From the NCBI GenBank assembly GCA_001939145.1, contig LSRX01001334.1, positions 1 through 64,000 of the forward strand: a DNA stretch of 64,000 bases, written 5' to 3'. A program made the translations under genes and the position numbers. Under the pieces are notes generated by a model. That model was not told the DNA's origin and did not search any database. It worked only from the letters and a program-made list of their open reading frames with translations. This DNA is from Symbiodinium microadriaticum. Lineage: Eukaryota > Sar > Dinophyceae > Suessiales > Symbiodiniaceae. Below, in pieces: positions 34,236-46,935 of this stretch. How positions within the stretch are numbered: position 1 is the first letter of the stretch; each line of letters starts with the position of its first letter.

Positions 34236-36640
34236 AATTTCCGCCTCAGTTCGCCAGTTCAGCGGGAGTGACAGTAAAGCCAGCATGCAGCTCGCATCAA
34301 AACCGGCTGTAGCACGCGATGATAGTCAGTGCAATTGATTGCAAATGTCGTGCCATCTGGGGTTTTGATGTGAACGATGACTCTGTCGTGTTTACAAACT
34401 ACCGCAGACTCGGGCACGCAGCAACAACCCCCGGCAAAGGGTTCGTGAGCCAGTGGAGCCACAACATGCAACTCAGCAGACTTTCAGGGTTGCGTTTGGC
34501 CGTGGGCTCCGTGCAACAGTTGCTATTTGTTCTCCTGGTTTGCGTTGCTGTTATTGCTGTAGCTGTCATCTGTGTACAGCCATGAGCTCCTGCTTGGTTT
34601 GCGGACCTTTTCACTCTTCTACAGATGTCTCCACCGTGGAGTGCCCTGACTGAACGATGCGCGTGACATCCAGTGACCCTCAGATTGGGGTCCGGTCAGT
34701 TGGTGCTGCACTTGTGCATGCGATCGGCGACTTGTTTGACATCACGAGGAAAGGGGAACCAACCGCCATTTCAGCAGACTCAGAGGTCCTGCAGGATATT
34801 CAGACCTTGCGAGACATGCCACTTGTCATGTTGAAGGATTTCGGTTTCGTTGTGCGCTCCGATTACAGCTGTGACTGTGACTGGGCGCACCATTGGACCA
34901 TGGCATGCCGGGCTCGATCGAGATCAGGTTGACGAAAAAGGTGCACATGATGGATACGGTCAGAATGCACCAAAATGCTATGGAGGTTCCGGGGTTCCGA
35001 AGAAGCTATTTGCTCTTGCGCTTATACTTTGACTTGTGGGAGGTGGTAATGAAAGAATTGGGCGAACAAGTCGAGACTGCCAGGCAAGATTGGTCAGATG
35101 ATGCTAAACTAAGTCAAGTCAAGCCTTCGTGACACACGTTGCCGGGCCAACGGATAATGACTTAGAAACGATATGAGACTGCAGGTATGCGCTTGATGAT
35201 CTTTCGAGCAAGTTTCAGCCTTCAACTGACGTGGAGAAGGCTGGCGCGCCAAGATGATGCGCAGGTTGTCTGCTTCATAATCATTAGTTGTCCCGGCAGG
35301 GGGCCGAGATATTGACGATGGAAGTCCGTGAACAAGCCATCGAGCCTTCGCCGCACGTTGGCTCTCACTCCGACCTAGCTAGATTCAATACCTGAGGCCT
35401 GAGGCTTGAGAGCCACCAGTTTGGACCGAGGATTCGCCTGTGCGAGCTGGCGCTCCACCTAAACCTGAACAACAGGCCTGACGTTCTGACATCCGCCGAT
35501 GACGAGTTGTTCTCAAGTCTACTGCTCCCTTCAATGTTGGACAACCAAGGCCATTGCGGAGCTGGTGTCTTGGATGAAATGAAATAGAAGAGCGCAGCCT
35601 CGCCGGCGCAGCCTCGCAGCAAGGAGGAGGAAAAGGCGGAGAAGACCTCCACTGAAAGCCAGTCGTGGCCCAAGCGAGAGCTTTTACCACTCCCAGGAGC
35701 TGGCATGCATGACGAAAGCTTTTATTTAGTAGCTTCCTTGGCCCTCTCAGGAGGCATATTCGATATGGCAATAGGTGAGTGAATTTTAGGGTGAAGGCTC
35801 CAAGCTGCAGGGGCAACTTTTTGTTCTGCAGCAAACGACATGGAGAGTCATCGTGGGTCCGTCCAGGCTCTCTGTTAGGCGGCCACACTGACTGTCTTGC
35901 CCGATGTCTTGCCAAAGTTCGTCTGCAGTCGCGGGGGCAGAGAGTGAAAAAAACGACTCCGGGGTAACCGTCATTGAACGCTGAGCCTGGAACCACTGAG
36001 GACGGCTGAAAGAAAAGAGTGAGACAAAAGGCTGATCGTGTTTTTGCACTGAGGCATTCCGAGGAGCAGAGCGGGGGACAACCAGGAACTTTGCTGTCGA
36101 AGCTGCAGTCTCAAATCAAGACTCCGACGGCCAGCATGCCATCCTGCAAAGATGGTGTCTACCAGTTCACCAAGGCTTGGTGCAGGACCTGCGCATGTCA
36201 CATGCCTGGCTCGAAGATCCGACCCACGCATGACTGTAAGGGCTGTAGTGTAACTACTTTTTACTTGTGCAGCCATCCCGATTTTCACTGTTGTGCCGTC
36301 TTCCTGCTCTAGTCAGATGCCAGTGGCTATTTTTCACCGTGGTGGTGATCAGCATCACCATCATGAGAATCATCCTCTTCACGCTCATCAACATCGCTAC
36401 TACTGAGCACCAAGGCCTAGCATCATCTCCGACATGATGTCAAGCTCTCCGCCAGCCTCCTTCCCCCAGCAACCCCTTCCTCTGACAGAAGTTCCTTTCA
36501 TCGCTCGAAGTTTTTAGTGTTGTCATCATTTTGCAGACCTCTCACGCCGGTTACCCGATCATGAAATTTTGAGATGTACTTTCAGCATGTCTTCGATCAT
36601 CATCCCGCCATCCCGTGAGGATGTTGGTTGATGAGAAAGG
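34236..36640 (+). other. unassigned; membrane-segment ORF and Ser/His-rich DNA
   Basis: ORF 34319-34585 (+) ends in a strongly hydrophobic stretch (LLFVLLVCVAVIAVAVI) after an amphipathic segment, like an S4-S5 linker plus S5 of an ion channel. ORFs 34657-34932 and 34893-35132 follow in other frames. They could be 5' exons of, or a broken neighbour to, channel 2, but S1-S4 text is absent here. ORFs at 35365-35996 lie on the minus strand and have no recognisable motif. 36300-36600 is unassigned. Confidence 0.3.
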
Positions 36641-36644
36641 GTTT

Positions 36645-39600
36645 GTCGGGCGATGGTTCGAGGGAATTGTTTGCGTGGTGATCATCGCACCCTGGCCTGC
36701 CTGCATCCGTCTTTTTCGGACATTGGGTGTTTCCCTGGGCAACCATTTCACTCAGTTGAGCTGCGGCTTCGGACAGCATCTTCAAGAAAGGGGCGCATGA
36801 AAACGGCCTACAGTGAATAGTGAAAACTAGAATATCCCAGAAAGTTGGAACATGGATTTAGGATGAGGGCAGTGGTAGGCTTCCCTATACCTTTGCATGA
36901 GGATAACGACATTCCAACTTTTCTGGCTTCTACTTCAAGCGGAGCATAGCCGGGTGAAGTGGGAGAATGAGACTTTTCTACTGTGGATATCTCGTATCCA
37001 GCGTACATAAGCGCCGCTTCCCAGGTAAACTCCATTTTGATCGGCGTCGAGTCAGAAGTTGCGCTGACCCAAGACACCTCCAGCTGGGCAAGGCAACTAG
37101 TCTAGTCGGGGATGTCCTGGTGTTGTTGAAGGTGCTCTTGTGCATGGTGCCAGGCCTTTGGAGGTTACTTTTCTGACCATCTACACGGTGGCTTCCTGGT
37201 ACATGAAGAGAGCGTCATCAAGCCAATGTGAGTTGTGCTGATCCAGAGACGGTTGGATCGAGATGTGGACTGAGGAACTGGCCGTGCGTCTGGTTGCCAA
37301 GGGGCAGTGACTTAGCTGCAGGTGGGATCGGGTGGAAAGTGTCGCGTTTTTCCTGATGCGGCTTTGCAGCTTGAACTGAGAGGACGGCCGAACGGCTTAG
37401 CGGTCTTGCCATGTGCCCAGGAAGTGCTTCCATGACCGATGGTTTCAGTTTGACTTCATTTTGGTCGTTATCACCCTGCTGGGCCAAATCATCGCCGCCT
37501 TTTCGGAGACGGTCGCGCAAGCCATGCAGCAGGCCTTGCGGCCTCTGGGCGACTGCCTTTCTCCTGAGATCGTGTACCGAAGACCTCGCCTGACTGGTCG
37601 AAGCTCACCTGGCAAGTCCCAGCGCGAGTGCTGAAACTGGTTGAAGGTCCTGGTTTTGAGAGCGCTCCGTTTATTGCGCCTTGTCCGGGCCTTTAAGATG
37701 CAGGGGCCTCAGCCCGTCTCGGGTCAGCAAAATGTTTAGTCAGTGGCACCGACCAGTAGCACGAGCCCTTTCAGGGTCAAGCAGCTTCGTACGATTTGGC
37801 GCCTGGTTTACGGGCTGATAACCTCCGGCATCCTGGCTTCTGTCCAGACTCTGCACAATCACTTTGTTGGCAACCCATGCTCGAGCAACAGCCAAGGTGA
37901 AACCATGTTTTCCGTTCTGGGTCTTCTGGTGCTCGCCGCTTTTTCGATTTATTCGCTAATCAGGTCGATATCTCAACCAACTAGCTACACGGTGTTGTTC
38001 AGTAAAGGCAGCATTCAAACGTTCAATGTCAAGCCTTGGCTCTGGCGTACGTCGATGGTGTTTCGTGTCAATGGGTACCATGTTAATATTGTCCCACGCC
38101 CACGGTATCACGGATGAACTACAAGGGCATGTCAAAAACTAAGTTGGGGAAGCTTCCTGCGGGAACCTGGCATGGGGAGAGCTATTCATGTTGAGAAGTT
38201 GGTGGTGTGCCCCGAGCAGCTCTTGAGACAAGTTCAAGACGGAAGACATGGCTTGGATCAAATTGCTGAATAGAAAATCTATTGCGCAAACCAGGAGGGC
38301 TGAGTTTGAGGAAGACAGGGAAGCCTTAGACTAGCGAGAGTTAAACCTGCGTACCGCAGCCATGTATGTTTGGACGAATATGGAAACTGAAGTTGTTTTT
38401 CGTGAGCGATGGCTTTACGTTATGTAAAGGGATCGTTGTCTGTTGCCGTATACCTCGCCTGACTTCGTCGAGCGCGCGAGTCCAAAAACTTATGTAAACA
38501 GCCCACGAAAAAACGACGAGACTACCTCATAAAGCTTGGATGTTCTGCCATGTCATGCCGCGTGTCAGCAATGAAAATAGCTTGTGCTTAGTTGTTCTTC
38601 TGTTGGCATTCCCAAATCCCCAGGGGCACCAACAACGCACGCAAGGCGAAAAGGGAGCCCTGCTAGACTAGTGTCCTCTTGAAGAGGAGCAAATCTAGCT
38701 TCCATGTCAGTTTCCAGGAATGCTGACTATGGACATGTAGGGTATGACATTCGCACTTGGCAGCTGGCAACCATTTTCACTTATCATCAATCGAAATGGC
38801 CGGGCAGAGCCGGAATAGTCTCCGAAACGCAGCCTTGTACATGTAAGGCTACACACACCGCATGATCTGACCCCGAATGTTGATAACAGAGTTCTGGGCT
38901 TCGATCCAGCATTGATCGCAATGCTCTTCTGCAGCGGCAACCAGTGTGATATGTGTCCTCGAAGAAGAGATTCTACTTTGGAACAAGGAGGCAACCCAAG
39001 GACCAGTGGGAGGAACCAATGAAAACACTAACTGGGTGCTCCTAGAGTTTAAGAAAGCTTGAAGAGTTCACAGCAGACGTACATTCCCGCGTTATTTGAC
39101 CTTTACGAAGGAACTGGCCCAGACATCCAGAACTTCCACCAGACAGAACAAACGGACAAGAGTGATCAGTTTGCCAATTTGTCTAGCGCAGACGGCTTGG
39201 ACTGTGATGCAGCCTCCGTAATTGTCTCCGTAATCCTAGAACTGTTTCATAAGCGAGCTTTCGCCCGGTTCGCAATCACAATGCCACTGTCAGGGTTTTG
39301 AATCGTGGAAGTAAGTGCTCCTTAGATGGTTCGGGGGAGATGCGGGGTGTGGGGCAGGGCAGGATATGGGAAGAATGGTCCAATTGCAGTGGGATAATCG
39401 TGGCATTGTTGCCAAGAGTGGTCAAGGGTTTTGCTAACTTCCTGCAGGCCACCGTCGCTAGAAGGCAACACAGCGACACGCAAGCTTGTGGGACAAGCCA
39501 AGCGATTTTTAACATGACTCGCTGGCAAGTGCAGCAAAACAGACTGGGAAAAGAAGGGCCACAAGAAAGAGATGCGGATTGCGAACCTGTCCAAGGTGAT

Positions 39601-42600
39601 CTATGTCTTTGCTGTGATCAGTCAGAGCCTTGAGATCATCTGAAGCCTCTCGTGCTGTGTGCCACATATCCTCCTTGGGTACACGCATGCCTTATCAGGA
39701 ACTTGCAAGTTGGGCTGCGAGATGCGGGGCGGGCTTTCAGGTCTCGAGTCCATTGCCAGAGATGCGGACCTTCTGGCAAACGAGGAGACGAAGGTCATCG
39801 TCGAAACCCATTTCAGCTTACCAGCTTCACTTCAGAGGCATCATGTTTTCGTTTTGACAGATGGCTCTGCACCGGTTCGCTGTCAGTACCGTTGACTTGA
39901 GTCGGCTGCAGCAAAAAATCCACAGCTCAGGTTCTCTGTACGTCTCGATGATCAGTCTCACTCAGTTTGTGAGCATCCGAGCAGCTTATGCAGGGATTTT
40001 GACAGTTCAAGAAAGTATTCAAGCAGACTGACAACACGCGCGTTGCGAGGTCACCATGGATTCAATCGCGGCCATATATGCTGCTCTTCCAAACATATGT
40101 AAGTGTCATCATTTGCTCGTCACAATCAGCTCAAAGTGCTTGTAAACATGATCTTAAACATGACAGCACCAGCCAAGTTGCCGCTGATGAAGATAAAGCC
40201 TGCACTGGGGATCTATTTTATGCTACTGATGATCATGGCGTCTCGACTGCTTCCAACGCTTAGAAGGAACTGCAACGAAGTGGGTTGCTTTGTATCAGAG
40301 AAACAAAAACACAGACCGCTGAGGTATCGATATCCCTTATGAACTTGGCTCACACCTGAGCATCATGTGTGTGTGTGTGTGTGTGTCGCAGGTTCGGACC
40401 AGTGTGTTGGGCCCGCCTTCGCTCTGCCTTGCATGTTCTTGCGTGTTCCGAGCGCAATTGCTGCTGTTGAGTGACGCACCTGCGCGGAGTCACTCGATAT
40501 GGGTTCTGGGTGTCTCAGAGAGCGAGTTCAGCACAGCTCGCTGCTAGTGCGTTACATGTTCCACATCATGTTTTCGTGTTGATTCAGTCTTGAATACGGC
40601 CTAACAGATCCTGCGGTGACTTTGCCAAGCGAGTTCTTTGCCAAGTCGGTGCCCAAAGTTCCTGTCGAACCCGATAGACTGATTGATAGATCTGATAGAC
40701 TTTGTGAGCCTGCAGGCCTGCAGTAGAAGCAGCAGGTATCTTGACATCTACGTCAGGTGACGGCGGTGATCGTGGAGGGAGCCTTGGAGCATGCGCGTCA
40801 GGACAGAGAGCTGCTCAACTGAATCGGCCCTTTCCCTTCAGCTGTCTCTTCTGTTTCCTGGAGCAAGGGAAGAACAGAAGCTCCTCACGGCCACTGCCAA
40901 AGACATGCTTACCGAGATTTCTGGCTTATTCCAGGGCCTGGACCAGGAGCTGCAGATCAAACTGTCTCTGTCCGCTTCGCAAGCTAACAAAAAACTGAAT
41001 TCAGGTTTTTCAATCGCATACGTGTGCTGCCAGACAATTGGAGTGATGTAGGGAGAAAAATCTCGCTGCGTGAACCACAATTGGAGAAGTGAAAGGGAGA
41101 AGAAGTTGGTGACCGCTTTCTCGCCTTGTGCCGGCTGCCAGCGTCGCCAGCAAAGGGCAAAGGGGGGGTGTCTCGGGGGGTCTTCGTCTTCGTGGGTCTG
41201 ATCTTCTCGGATCTCTTCTCTGCTTTGTGCCGGCAAGATGTGGCAGGGCCCTTGCGCCCAGCGCGTCTTTTGCACAAAGGCTTGAAGGCTTGTGGCGCAT
41301 GCAGGTGTGCTCACGAAAATATGTCGTTGGAAATCCCCGCTTGAAATATGGGCTGGCAAGCCCCTGCGCCGCTTGACAAGGATGGCATGCGTGGCAGATC
41401 TTACAACTTAACTCCGCAGGCATGGCTGGGCTCCGAACGTCTAACAGTGAAAGCTGAGAGAGGGGACTGGCAAGCAGTGAATTCGAAACTCCTAACAAAT
41501 TTTGATGCCTTCACGAGCGCCCCGTCACATGTAAGTAAACTTTTGGTAGCTGCAGCGTCTGCTCAATCAGTCAACCAGCACGAGGCGGTAGCGGTGGTAG
41601 TTCTTGTTCTGCCATCTTCTTGTATCGTCGTTGTCGTCGTCGTTGTTGTTGTTCTTGTCGAAGTGGGCGGCTGCTGTGTTTGCCAGTGTTAAGGCTCGAG
41701 TTGTGCACGTAGCAGGTCGGGCTTTTTTTGCGGAGGGTCTTTCGCTTCGGTATTTACAGCCTTTCATGTCGGTCCTGGTCTCTGCGCTTTGCTTATGTTC
41801 TTCCTTTGCCGGTTGTTCGGGTGTGAGGGATGCTGCGAAGGCCCGCCTGTCTGGATGTGCGCCGTGTGTTTCTTGTTGTTCGTGCACGACGGGACTAGAG
41901 TTTAAAGGCATTTTTCGTGAGTTGTTTCCTTACGAGAGTGGATTTGTGGGGGTAAATCCCAGATCTATTGTATTAAATCACCTTCATTAGGGTTCTTTTG
42001 CCGCAACAGTATGTAAACACGGAACATTGCATCAAAGTGGTCAGATTGTTGCATTCCATGCCGAGCAAGGGCTTGCATACATGTACGTGTACATACATAC
42101 ATACATACATACATACATACATACATGCATGCATGCATGCATGCATACATGCATGCATACATACATACACACACACATATTATACATATATATATATGTA
42201 TATGTGTGTGTGTGGGGTATGAGAAGACTCCTCCTGAAGCCTTGGACTCGACATCCACAGACGGACATCCCGACGGTTAGATCCCAAAATTTGCGCAAAC
42301 TATCAACACAAATGAGTTGGGGCTTGAAGATTTTTGGAGTTCGCCACCACCCGTTCATTTCAGGATTTTGATTTGCCAGCCATCATTGGGGCATCATCTC
42401 TGAAAAGGGGTTGGCGATTGGCCCATGTCTTCTGTTGAGGCTGTGGCCTTAGCGCCGCATCTCTCCCGTCACAGTTTGGAGTTTCTGCGTCCGTCATGTC
42501 ATCTTCGGTTTTGGGCCTGCGACCCAGCAGATTCAGAGATGCCAGCCAGATTTGGGGGCTTCCAGGGCTTTCTACGGGGTTCAGCAAGGGTCGCCTATCA

Positions 42601-43860
42601 TCCCCTACTGGGTAGGATTTGGGCGTTTGAGAACAAGGGACCCCTGGAAACCTTTGCCCATGAATCATCGAATTTTCAGTATGCCTTCTTCGCGTTCCTG
42701 CCAGTCATCCCTTATCAGGTAAATGCTTGCCCACCATCATCTTTCTTTTAGATGTTGGGCCTGCCACCCACTATACTTATACCCTGCTACGGATTGGGGG
42801 GCTTGGAGGTCTCAGACCCTCGTCCGAGGGTGGCAGCTGTTTTCGGGGTGCAGGGCCAACAGAAAACAAGGACAATTTGGCCCCGATGCTGCGCGGTGCA
42901 ATAGTGCTCGCTCTGTAGAACAACTCCAAGCATGCTTCCGTTTTACCCTTCTGCCGTACCGGTGTGCTTGAGACTTCAGGCAAGCATGTTGGTTCGCCGT
43001 TCGCTGCATGGGCAAGCATGGTTGGTGGTTGATTTCAACCTGCTGTTGCATTGTTCTTGGAATATGACTCCCTTTCCAGGATGGCAACGATATGGTAACG
43101 AAAGACGAGCTGAGACCTTGGATCCACAGATTTTGCCGATCTACATGCAAACGTGCTGGATGGCACGGCCCGAAGCCTCACGCATGCTGAGGGTGCAGAG
43201 AGCCGAATTCGAGAAGAAGGTGGTAGTGCCTGATTACATCTTGGACAAGGCTTCTGTTGACAGAGCCATGGAGAAATATTTGTGTGTTCAACAAAGATTT
43301 CGTCGGTCTCCATCCATGTCTCAGCCTATCGTTGCGCAGTGCGTGTCGAAGCGCGTGACTGGTGGCGGGATGGGTTAGCTGTGGGTAGGAGTTAGCCAGG
43401 GTCTGTAGGGTAAGGTGGGGTCTTCTTGTTGCATGCTACTTGCTTCCGATGTTGGAGCTGATTGAGGTATGGCAGAACTCTTTGCAAAGTTGGATATTGA
43501 CGGCTCTAACGAACTTACACGTGACCTGGCCTGTCATTGCTGAGGTCCTCTAGAAGGTAGCTACGAGCAGAGAAAGCACTGTGAAGATGCAGTGAAAAAG
43601 GAGCCGACATGAGTGGCAACAGCACGGCAGGATGTTAACACATGGCCAGAAGCCCACTCAGCGCACCTAAGGCGAGGAGTTCACCGAAGGGCTGCTGAGT
43701 CTTTGCTGTTAAAACTCGTTCGTGTTGCATCAAAGTCGTTTTCTTGCCGCGCGAGACATCTATTGGCAGAACTTTGTGAGGAACATCTTTTTGTTGGATA
43801 TCCCCGTGTCAGACATGCAGATCATGAAGATGGTGCGCTTGCTACGAACTGGAGCCACTT
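36645..43860 (+). CDS. voltage-gated cation channel with EF-hand tail (channel 2)
   Basis: This is a second single-domain six-TM channel, spread over small exons. S1 (RWFEGIVCVVIIA, 36650-36690) continues after an intron with VNSILIGVESEVAL (37025 on). S2 (EVTFLTIYTV) is near 37162, S3 (WFQFDFILVVITLLGQIIA) near 37438-37495 and S4 (VLRALRLLRLVRAFK) near 37651-37697, with four positive charges at three-residue spacing. The linker FRVKQLRTIWRLVYGLIT is near 37772-37825. S5 is probably MFSVLGLLVLAAFSIYSLI near 37908-37963. The pore reads SMISLTQF (to about 39969) joined by a GT-AG intron to VTMDSIAAIY (40052 on). S6 (KPALGIYFMLLMIM) is near 40197-40240, followed by VTAVIVEGALEHARQD (40757-40800). 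The tail has an EF-hand loop (LDIDGSNELTRD, about 43488-43525) and LLDIPVSDMQIMKMVRLLR (43795-43850). Calcium sensing by the tail is inferred. The 38.1-39.9 kb and 41.0-43.4 kb parts are mostly intron or unassigned. Confidence 0.78.
40366..40386. repeat. (GT)n microsatellite in a channel 2 intron
   Basis: About ten GT units between the S6 exon and the exon that follows it. Confidence 0.95.
41624..41662. repeat. (CGT)n/(GTT)n trinucleotide repeat
   Basis: CGTCGTTGTCGTCGTCGTTG followed by GTTGTTGTTC. The Val-rich ORF over it is a by-product of the repeat. Confidence 0.85.
42075..42216. repeat. (ACAT)n/(GCAT)n/(CA)n/(TA)n/(GT)n compound microsatellite
   Basis: ACAT units are followed by GCAT units, ACAT again, then ACACACACAC, ATATATATAT and GTGTGTGTGT. 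The CA arm near 42167-42180 and the GT arm near 42200-42214 are complementary around an AT-rich centre, so the tract can fold into a hairpin. ORFs on both strands over it are artefacts. Confidence 0.95.
42217..43440 (+). other. unassigned, within the channel 2 span
   Basis: ORFs 42425-42751 and 42932-43378 (+) are matched by minus-strand ORFs. The second contains a charged stretch (RVQRAEFEKKVV near 43189-43225) that could be a channel-tail exon. I cannot place it confidently. Confidence 0.3.
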
Positions 43861-45365
43861 GCCAAAGAACAGTCGCAACAGCGCTGAGGAAAGCCCGGAA
43901 AGGTATGGACCGGCAGAGACTATGTACGTTCTATATAGCCAGAAGGTCTACTCTCACGGCGCCTAGCCCAAGAGTCATGATCATGACCATCTGCAAGCAC
44001 CATGTCGGAAAGCCGAGATCGACCAATGCAAGGAGTTTCGACAAGTTTCCTCAGCAGATCAGCAGAATTACCAACAGGAGTTGCGAATTATGGACGTCAA
44101 AAGACTTTTTGGCTTGTCCTAACAAACTGCCATATTCCAGCAGCCTTTCCCGTGCCAGGTTCGGGTTTGTTTTGGATGATAAATAAAGGGAAAATCCTCC
44201 GAACAAAGATAACTCCTCCTTGCGACAGTCGAGCCAAGTCGATTCTCCATTGACGCAAATTTCGCAGCAGACCCACTTCGTCAACGAAGACTTGACATGG
44301 ATAGTCCTTGTGGCCTTGACGAGTTTGTTCAGCTGACCTTTGTCCTTCAAGATGCTTAAAGTCAAAAGTGCGAGGGTCAAAACAAGACTTTCGAAGTGTA
44401 CAGAGTGGACACAATAGCTTGGAGCGAAGGTTCGGAAAATCGAGGACGATTTGGCTCACCTCAAGCGCGTGGTCTGTGAGAGCAACATGCGTTGAGGGAT
44501 GTCGCCGTTCGAGTCGTGTAGCAAGACTCGTGTGACTAGCTGCTAACAGACCTTCCTGGCGGAGCCAGTGCCTTTTAAATTTTGAAGACAGCTTCAAGGA
44601 AAGTGCCGTGACATATGTAGCTCCATATGTAGACATGTCTCACCTCAGTCTGAGACCGGATGCGGGCTACGTCTAAGGTGTTGAGGTTGCCGGTGCGTCT
44701 TTAGGCTTATCCAGTTTCTCGGCTTGCCTGCATCTGGTTTAAATGGAAGCAGCCGAATTTCTTTTCTGAGTCGCAGCCGTCTCAACCATCATTGGTGGCT
44801 TGCGGCTGACATGCGAGTTGCTGTAAGCGCCTCGGTCATGTCGTACCGACTCTTCGCACCACGGACTGGCGAATGAATTTGCATGAGCCGCCACGAGCCG
44901 CCCAGCCACCGTGATTTCGCAAGGCTACGTAGGTGTGGCCAAGTTAAGAGTCAGAGGTTTTGGTATTCGGGCCCGGATGACGCACTTCAACTTGAATCAG
45001 ACTGCATGGATTTCCTGCCTGTCTCAGCAGGCACCGCGATCTCTTCTAGCCATTCTAGCATGCTAGCAGGAGCAGTCGAAAGTATCTCCTTAAACTTTGC
45101 GGGAGGCAGTCAGTTCGCCGAAACGGTCTCAGGGTAGGTCCTCAAAGCGCGCTCTCGTCTCAGGTCTCGCTTCTAGCCCTGGGTTGTGATAGCTGCTATC
45201 CAAGATTATTCGGCCTCCGCCAGAGACTACGGAGGGTTCTGATGTTCTCTTTCAGGCTTGTTTGTGAGGACGTGATTGCCGATGCTTGACACTGGAAGTG
45301 CACGGCAGGAGTTCCTGGCGGCACCTTAAAACCCATGTGGGTGAGAGGGACATTGAAAGTTTGCT
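43861..45365. other. no recognisable gene
   Basis: Overlapping ORFs occur on both strands (for example 44097-44636 minus, 44883-45137 plus). None has a recognisable motif. Confidence 0.4.
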
Positions 45366-46935
45366 TTGAAAGTTCGAAACTTGGCCGTGGCAGGGCGGCC
45401 CACAGATTGCGAGAGTGTGTTCCTGAGCCATCAGCCGACAAAACAGCCTCTGCACAGAGACATCAACATGACAACACAACATCTTTTGGGGGCATGTAAG
45501 TCGTGGGCAATGCTGCTTCCAGAACATGTCTGTCGATGTCGCAAGCTTAGCCAGTTTTGCCTTGTCGCCAGTGGCCTCTTGCCAGCGAGCACTGAGGTCG
45601 ATGATCTTCTGAAAGAGATAGCTGACTTGGAAGACAGTGATGATGCCGAGCAGGAGCAACTGTACTGCACCACACTTACTTAGGATTTCCACGGAGCCCC
45701 ACATTGAAGCTCCGCAGCTCATCGTGACAGCTAGAATCGACCTGTGTCGTGCCGGTATTTTGGTACCTGCTGTGTGAGAGGAGGAGTCGCGAGCTGTGGC
45801 CGCAGAAGCTTCAGAGCAAGCGCAGGCTCGGGATCCAGGAAAGGCAACCGCCTTTGTATTGATCCTTCTTCTCATAAGTTTCGACCACGCTTGTGAAGCA
45901 GACCTTGCTCGTCCGTTGCAGTCGTCGAGCCTCTTCGTGGAAGGACTGCAATGCCCAATATCCGTTTCCTGCCGCATTCCACCGTAGTCTTTGGCTTTGG
46001 GGCTTATCGAGGATCATGAGCTTCAGAGCCAAAGGCAACTTGCATTTCGAGCGAGATGGCCGTCTCGAGGAACCACGCCACAGTCAGAACCCAGGTCAGA
46101 GTCCAGCTGGCCTTTTGACACAACGACAATTGTTGGAAAACAGTGCTCAGCCAAATCCAGGGTGCGCCCAAGCCGATATGGCCAAAATCCTTCGCTCCGT
46201 TGGACTGGATGATGTCTTGTCTGTCCACAACCGCAAAGGACGGGTCAATGTTGTGGTACCTACGTTAGTAGCTTCGGCACAGTTCGAGTCGTTTGTAAGA
46301 GCGTGGAGGCCAGGAAGTCCAAGCATCTTTAGCTCCGCTGCCTTACCCGTCGTCGAAAGCGCGCTAGTGCTGTGGTTTTTGCCGCCACGCGGAGCTCACG
46401 ATTTCCACTTTCGTAAATCTCCACGACTTGGTTCCAGGCAAGTGAAACCGCCAGCCCTTCCAGTACATCAACACGAGAGAGATCTCATTCGGGCCATCGT
46501 GCGGCGTTGCAGCCTTCTCAGGATTTCAGCAGTGCAACTAGTTGCTGTCTGCCTTGGGCTGTTGCTTGGATCAAGTAGTGGTAAGAATCAAGTGGTTCGA
46601 TCCAAGGCCAGACAGGCTCCAGCCAGAGGTATGTCAGCAGGAGGCCTTGCTTGGCAGTTGCAAAAGAAAGGCCTTCCACGCAGAAACACCAGAGCCTGCA
46701 CGCACAGGCCGAGCAGCCGGCGTTTGAGAGCAGAGACGTAGCGATCCCTGCGTCCACGGCTGCTGCGATGGAGTCATCGTCGGACACGAGCTCCACCTCG
46801 AGCAAGAGCTCGGACGAGCCTGACGTTTCCTCGCTCGAGCCAACCCGTGTCATCTGTGCCTCACCGAAACTGGCAGGAGCCGATAGGAGTGCCATGCAAC
46901 CAGTCATTCCCCCCCATCGCCCAGCTTCAGACTGA
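45366..46935 (+). other. unassigned ORFs, possible exons of the downstream coiled-coil gene
   Basis: ORF 45366-45683 (+) ends in an acidic helical stretch (EVDDLLKEIADLEDSDDAEQ near 45595-45654), typical of a coiled coil. ORF 45893-46741 (282 codons, +) is basic and has one hydrophobic segment (VQLVAVCLGLLLGSSSG near 46528-46580). ORF 46651-46935 contains a Ser/Asp/Glu-rich run (SSSDTSSTSSKSSDEPDVSS) typical of disorder. Different frames imply introns between them. No family is recognised. Confidence 0.3.

Noticed and set aside
34319-35132. A third complete ion channel
   Set aside because: Only one S5-like hydrophobic segment is readable; S1-S4 and pore text are missing, so it is left as unassigned.
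41965-42258. Cys/Met/Tyr-rich minus-strand ORFs over the microsatellite
   Set aside because: Pure translation of ACAT/GCAT and GT repeats; ORFs appear in several frames on both strands.
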